DNA from: Aquila chrysaetos chrysaetos
Lineage: Eukaryota; Chordata; Aves; Accipitriformes; Accipitridae
Assembly (NCBI RefSeq): GCF_900496995.4
Contig: NC_044012.1
Coordinates: forward strand, 27,045,606 to 27,109,605
Length of the DNA: 64,000 nucleotides
Reading direction: 5' to 3'
Position 1 is the stretch's first letter. Every line of letters starts with the position of its first letter. The position numbers and the translations under genes were made by a program. The notes beneath the pieces were generated by a model, which made no database searches, was not told the DNA's origin, and saw only the letters and a program-made list of their open reading frames with translations. Shown here piece by piece: positions 60,448-64,000 of this stretch.

Positions 60448-61145
60448 CTTCTGGCGCTGGTGGGGGCCCGGCCAGCACAACTCTGCCGAGTGGGGACCCC
60501 CCCGACCTGCTGCCCCTCGTGAGAGCCAGCGGGAAACCACCACGGGACCACCCGTCCCCTCTGCACCACCACCCCCCTGCCCGGAGAGCCGTCCCATGGG
60601 GCAGGGGGCTGTGGCACGCGCCGATCCCAGCTGGGACACGCCCCCCCCCCCCCCCACCAATGGCTGCAGCCACGTCTGCAAGGATGCGGCTCGGTGCTGC
60701 TGTGTGCACTGCATCTTCTACCAACACCGTCCCACAGTGCGGAGTCTTGCCCACAGAGTCCTGCCCGCAGCCCACCCAGTGCCCTGTGGCTAGGAGGCAG
60801 TGCCGGGCTGGGGAGCCTGGTGAGGGCAGGGACCCCCAGGGCTGGGCAGCCTGTACATACCTATATAGAGATCTATACATACTGTACAGAGAGAGACTAT
60901 ATAGATATATCTATACTGTACCATAGGCAGCGGCGCTGGCCCTGGGCTGGCTTGTACATAGTTGAACGTGTTGGATTTTCCTCGTCTTCCGTGAAGACCT
61001 GACCTATGCAAACGCACAGACACTTTTTGGGGAAAAACAAAACAAAAAAACAATCTCAACCTTTTTTTCAAGTGCTTTGGCTGGTGATTTTCATATTCTG
61101 CTCTTAGTCTATAAAAAAAAATAAAATAAAAGGATAAAAAAAAAC
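60448..61145 (+). other. EFNA3: EFNA3 3'UTR
   Basis: About 700 bp from the stop codon to the AT-rich end, with a TATATAGATATATC-type block at 60850-60930 and two overlapping poly(A) hexamers at 61120-61125 and 61125-61130. Confidence 0.7.
61120..61130 (+). terminator. EFNA3: Tandem poly(A) signals of EFNA3
   Basis: AATAAAATAAA gives two overlapping canonical hexamers, within an A-rich stretch at the expected distance from the stop codon. Confidence 0.75.
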
Positions 61146-64000
61146 GATCCCTGTCCCGGCACCGTGCAGCGCTCCTGGCCAGCCATTGGCCAGCCCTGCC
61201 CTCCAGCGCAGTGGGCTCTGGCTGGGGCAGGGGGTCAGGTGAAGGCAGTGAGTGCCAGGTGCCGACCTTCACTGTGCCACCCGCCTCGCCGGCCCTGGGC
61301 ATGACAGCTCCAGTCATGGGCTCGGTGCCTCTGGCAGCGAGGGCACCCTGGGGGGATGCGGGGCGATCCCCCCACCTCTCGCTGGCTCTGCTTCCCATCG
61401 ACCCCCGAGCACTGGCGTGGAGCATCCAGCAGGAACCCGGTGCTGCCCACCGGAGGACAGCACGGACAGCAGGCAGCGCCCGCAGGTAAGGGTGGTGCGG
61501 GCAGTACCCTTGGCACGCATCCCTGGGAGGTGCTGGGGTGTGGTGGCTGGGAGCAGCCTGGGGAGGAGTGGGTGCAGGAGACCCCCTCCTCACCACCCTC
61601 ACTGGCTGCGCGGGGTGAGTGACTGTGGGCTGGCACCCCAATGTGCCTTGGAGCCCCATGGGAATCCCCACGTTGCCCGCCCCCCCCCCCCCCCCCCCCC
61701 CGGCACGTCTGGCTCTGCCGGGCATGCCAGCTCCTGCTGGCGTCAGGGGGATCTGGCACACGCCTGTCTGCGCGGCAGCTCCTGCGGGGTGGGGGGGGGA
61801 TGCCCTTGGTTCCCCCTCCATGCTTCCAGGGAGGCGAGGGGATGTGTGGGGAGGGGGTTGCAACCGGGGACCTGCTGGGGATGGGGGCCACATGGAAGGG
61901 GGGTGTTGCTGGGTCTATGGAGGAGTGGGGTGCAAGCAGCCCCACAGCCCCAGTGGGTGCAGGGGAGCAGCCGTGCGGGTCCTGACCCTGCACCCCACTG
62001 GGCTGAGGGGGGCCCAGTGCTCCCAGGGAGGGGGGCAGCCGCTCTCCCCACAAGGCAGTGTGGGACCAGGGGGGGCTGCAGCCCCTCTCCCAGTGGGGAC
62101 TGACATGCCGTGGACGTGGCCTCAGTTGGGGGGTCCCCACAGCCATTGTGGCAGGGCGGCCACTCTCCGCCCACCCCAGCAGGCACTGCTGGGCGGTGGC
62201 TCAGCGTCCCGCCGGCCCGGGCTTGTCCGGGTGCAGGAAGAGACAGCGAACCAGTCAGACGAGTCCTCCGAGCACTCCCGGAAGGCGCCGGGCTCCCCAC
62301 ATCCCCCCCACACTCCTGCAGGTCTGGCCCACTGTGGGGCTACGGACCTTGCCCTGGACCCCCTCCCTGGGTACTCAGGGTGCCACCCAGCTGCTGACCC
62401 TGGGCTGGATGGGCATGGTGTGGCCAGGGGCTGGCTGGGGCAGCATCAGCCAGCGTTGCCGAGGGCTGTATCCCGCCTGCATGCTGGCTGCCGGGGACCA
62501 GCCACAGTCCTTCTCCCAGTGCAGGGCCATGCCGGTGGCACGTGGCGGGGTGGGCTGGGGAGCCCAGCACAGCCCTGTTGGCCGGTGCAGCATGGCGGGG
62601 AGCAGGGGACTGAGTCGGCTGCCCCGGCACAGTGCAGCACAGTGAGCTCTGCTTGCAAAATCCCTCCTGCCACTTGCCTTGACCTTGGCACCGCTCCCTG
62701 GCCTGTGTGTGGCACTGCCGCCAGCTCAGTGGGGACCAGCCACCCAGCCCTGCTCTGCTCCGTGCCCTCAGGCAGGGTGCAGCATGGCATGCCAGGGGCA
62801 GCCTGGACCAGCTGGGAGACTCCTGGGGTGCTGGTACGGGGGAACCCCAAGCCCTGCTGCCCCAAGGCAGGGGGGAGCCCTTGTTGGGACCCCAGCGCTG
62901 GGGCTCAGGTGCCCCCTGGGTCCTGGGGGGGCTTCCACAGCTCCAGCAGCATGTCCAGCTCTGGGCACAAGGTGTGTGCCTGGACCAGCCGTGCAGCACG
63001 AGGCTTTGCATCACCCCGTGGCAGCATCTTCCTCCCCAAGTAGGGCTGGGTGCATCCTGCTCTCTGGCCAAATGCGTAAGGGCCTGGCGTGGCCAGCCAG
63101 CCTCGGGGATGTGGCTCTGCCCCTGCCACGCGCAGCCTGGCATCGGGCCGTGCCTACCTGCTGGGCTGCACGCAGCCGGCGTGGCACGTCACTGTGGCCT
63201 TCACTCCTGGCCACGGACTGGACAGTTCCTCTTCCTCCCCCAGCCTCATGGCCAGTGACGTCAGCCCGGGCAGGGGCACACCTGGGTGTCCCGAGCCGAG
63301 AAACCATAAATGGTTTGTCACGAGCTCCGCGGCCTCTGGCCAGCCCCACCTGCCCTGTGCCTCTCTGCTGCAAGCGTTTACGGCGCGAAATGGCTTCACC
63401 TTTGTCCTGCAAACTGCAGCTGGTGTGGCAGGAGGCCTGCCTGCGCGGGCACTGACCCCGTCCCACGGTCACCCGGGGCAGTCCCCAGCCCCAGATGCAC
63501 CAGGAGGCGTGGCTGTGACCATTCACACGTGCACACCACCACGGGCACCCCCGGTGCCACTGGGGGTGGGCACCCACCCTGTATGGAGCCCTGCCTATGG
63601 TCACCCTGTCCCTGCTGTGGCTTGTCCCTCACCATTGAGCCCCAGGTGGGGAGGTAACTGGACACCTTCTAACCCCAGCTTGTCCCTCAGGCTGTCCCCA
63701 GCAGGGGACACATGCTTGTCCTTCCTCCCCCGGTCCAGCCACCAATGCTGGCACTGCCCTTTTGCCATGGTCCAGGCAGGGCAGTGATGCTGGGACCCAG
63801 CCAGGTCCCTGTGGCCTTGCTCCCAGTCCTGTCCCCATGCACTGGTAGCCCTGCCCTGGGACTGGGGACCACAGCAAAGGGAACGGGGGAGCCCCTCAGC
63901 CAACAGCACTGGGTACCACATCCCAGTCCCACAGGACGGACCTCGTGTGGTGCTCCTGGAGGCTCGTCACCCTCCAGGGCTTGCACCAGCCCTGCCAGGA
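61146..64000. other. Intergenic sequence downstream of EFNA3
   Basis: No conserved exon was recognised. By synteny EFNA1 would be next, but its signal-peptide exon is not visible here. A C22 run lies at about 61680-61701 and a CRE/CArG motif pair at 63256-63313. Confidence 0.55.
63256..63313. promoter_or_regulatory. CRE and CArG box pair
   Basis: Perfect cAMP response element TGACGTCA at 63256-63263 and perfect SRF CArG box CCATAAATGG at 63304-63313, the latter inside the palindrome AAACCATAAATGGTTT. This pairing is typical of activity- or serum-induced enhancers and promoters. Confidence 0.4.

Noticed and set aside
62214-62310. Possible exon-like open segment (EETANQSDESSEHSRK) downstream of EFNA3
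   Set aside because: No recognisable family, weak splice sites and no neighbouring exons; cannot be supported as coding.

Overview
This window is almost certainly avian, from a GC-rich, gene-dense segment of microchromosome type. The gene order matches human 1q21.3-q22 (ZBTB7B, DCST2, DCST1, ADAM15, EFNA4, EFNA3). Introns are very short (many 75-100 bp), CpG islands are dense, and the only clear transposon is a bird-type solo LTR. All gene models were spliced by hand using GT/AG sites, phase and remembered vertebrate family sequences, so exon edges are inferences although the frames join cleanly. No database search was run.

Layout: (1) 1-149 is the last coding exon of an inhibitory SMAD (SMAD6/7 type), followed by an AU-rich 3'UTR carrying an E-box minisatellite and a poly(A) signal at 1167. 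(2) A large CpG island (about 1000-3400) lies between it and ZBTB7B and is the likely ZBTB7B promoter. It includes two CCAAT boxes 31 bp apart, GC boxes and a perfect 42-bp inverted repeat. About 10 kb of non-coding sequence (probably ZBTB7B intron 1) follows. (3) ZBTB7B, two coding exons, 13483-15397. (4) DCST2, 15 exons on the minus strand, 17031-20742. (5) DCST1, 16 exons on the plus strand, 20974-24705, head-to-head with DCST2 across 231 bp. (6) ADAM15, 25 exons, 25640-33402. (7) EFNA4, 5 exons, 34372-38481. (8) A 12-kb gene-free interval with AT-rich homeodomain-motif islands and the solo LTR (43989-44569). (9) EFNA3, 5 exons with a roughly 8-kb first intron, 50850-60447. (10) Gene-free sequence to the end.

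How the genes work together: DCST1 and DCST2 are paired sperm membrane proteins needed for sperm-egg fusion, and they share a CpG-poor bidirectional promoter. ADAM15 and the two ephrin-As are cell-surface adhesion and guidance proteins. ZBTB7B is a BTB zinc-finger repressor. The SMAD fragment belongs to TGF-beta/BMP feedback.

Most notable: ADAM15 has HQxxHxxGxxH instead of the catalytic HExxHxxGxxH, and three poly-C runs in its coding exons each carry one extra C relative to the conserved frame. An inhibitory SMAD sits beside ZBTB7B, mirroring the human SMAD7-ZBTB7C neighbourhood and suggesting an ohnologue lost from mammals. Three foldback inverted repeats (arms of 30-42 nt, two with 3-nt loops) and many GC-rich minisatellites also stand out.
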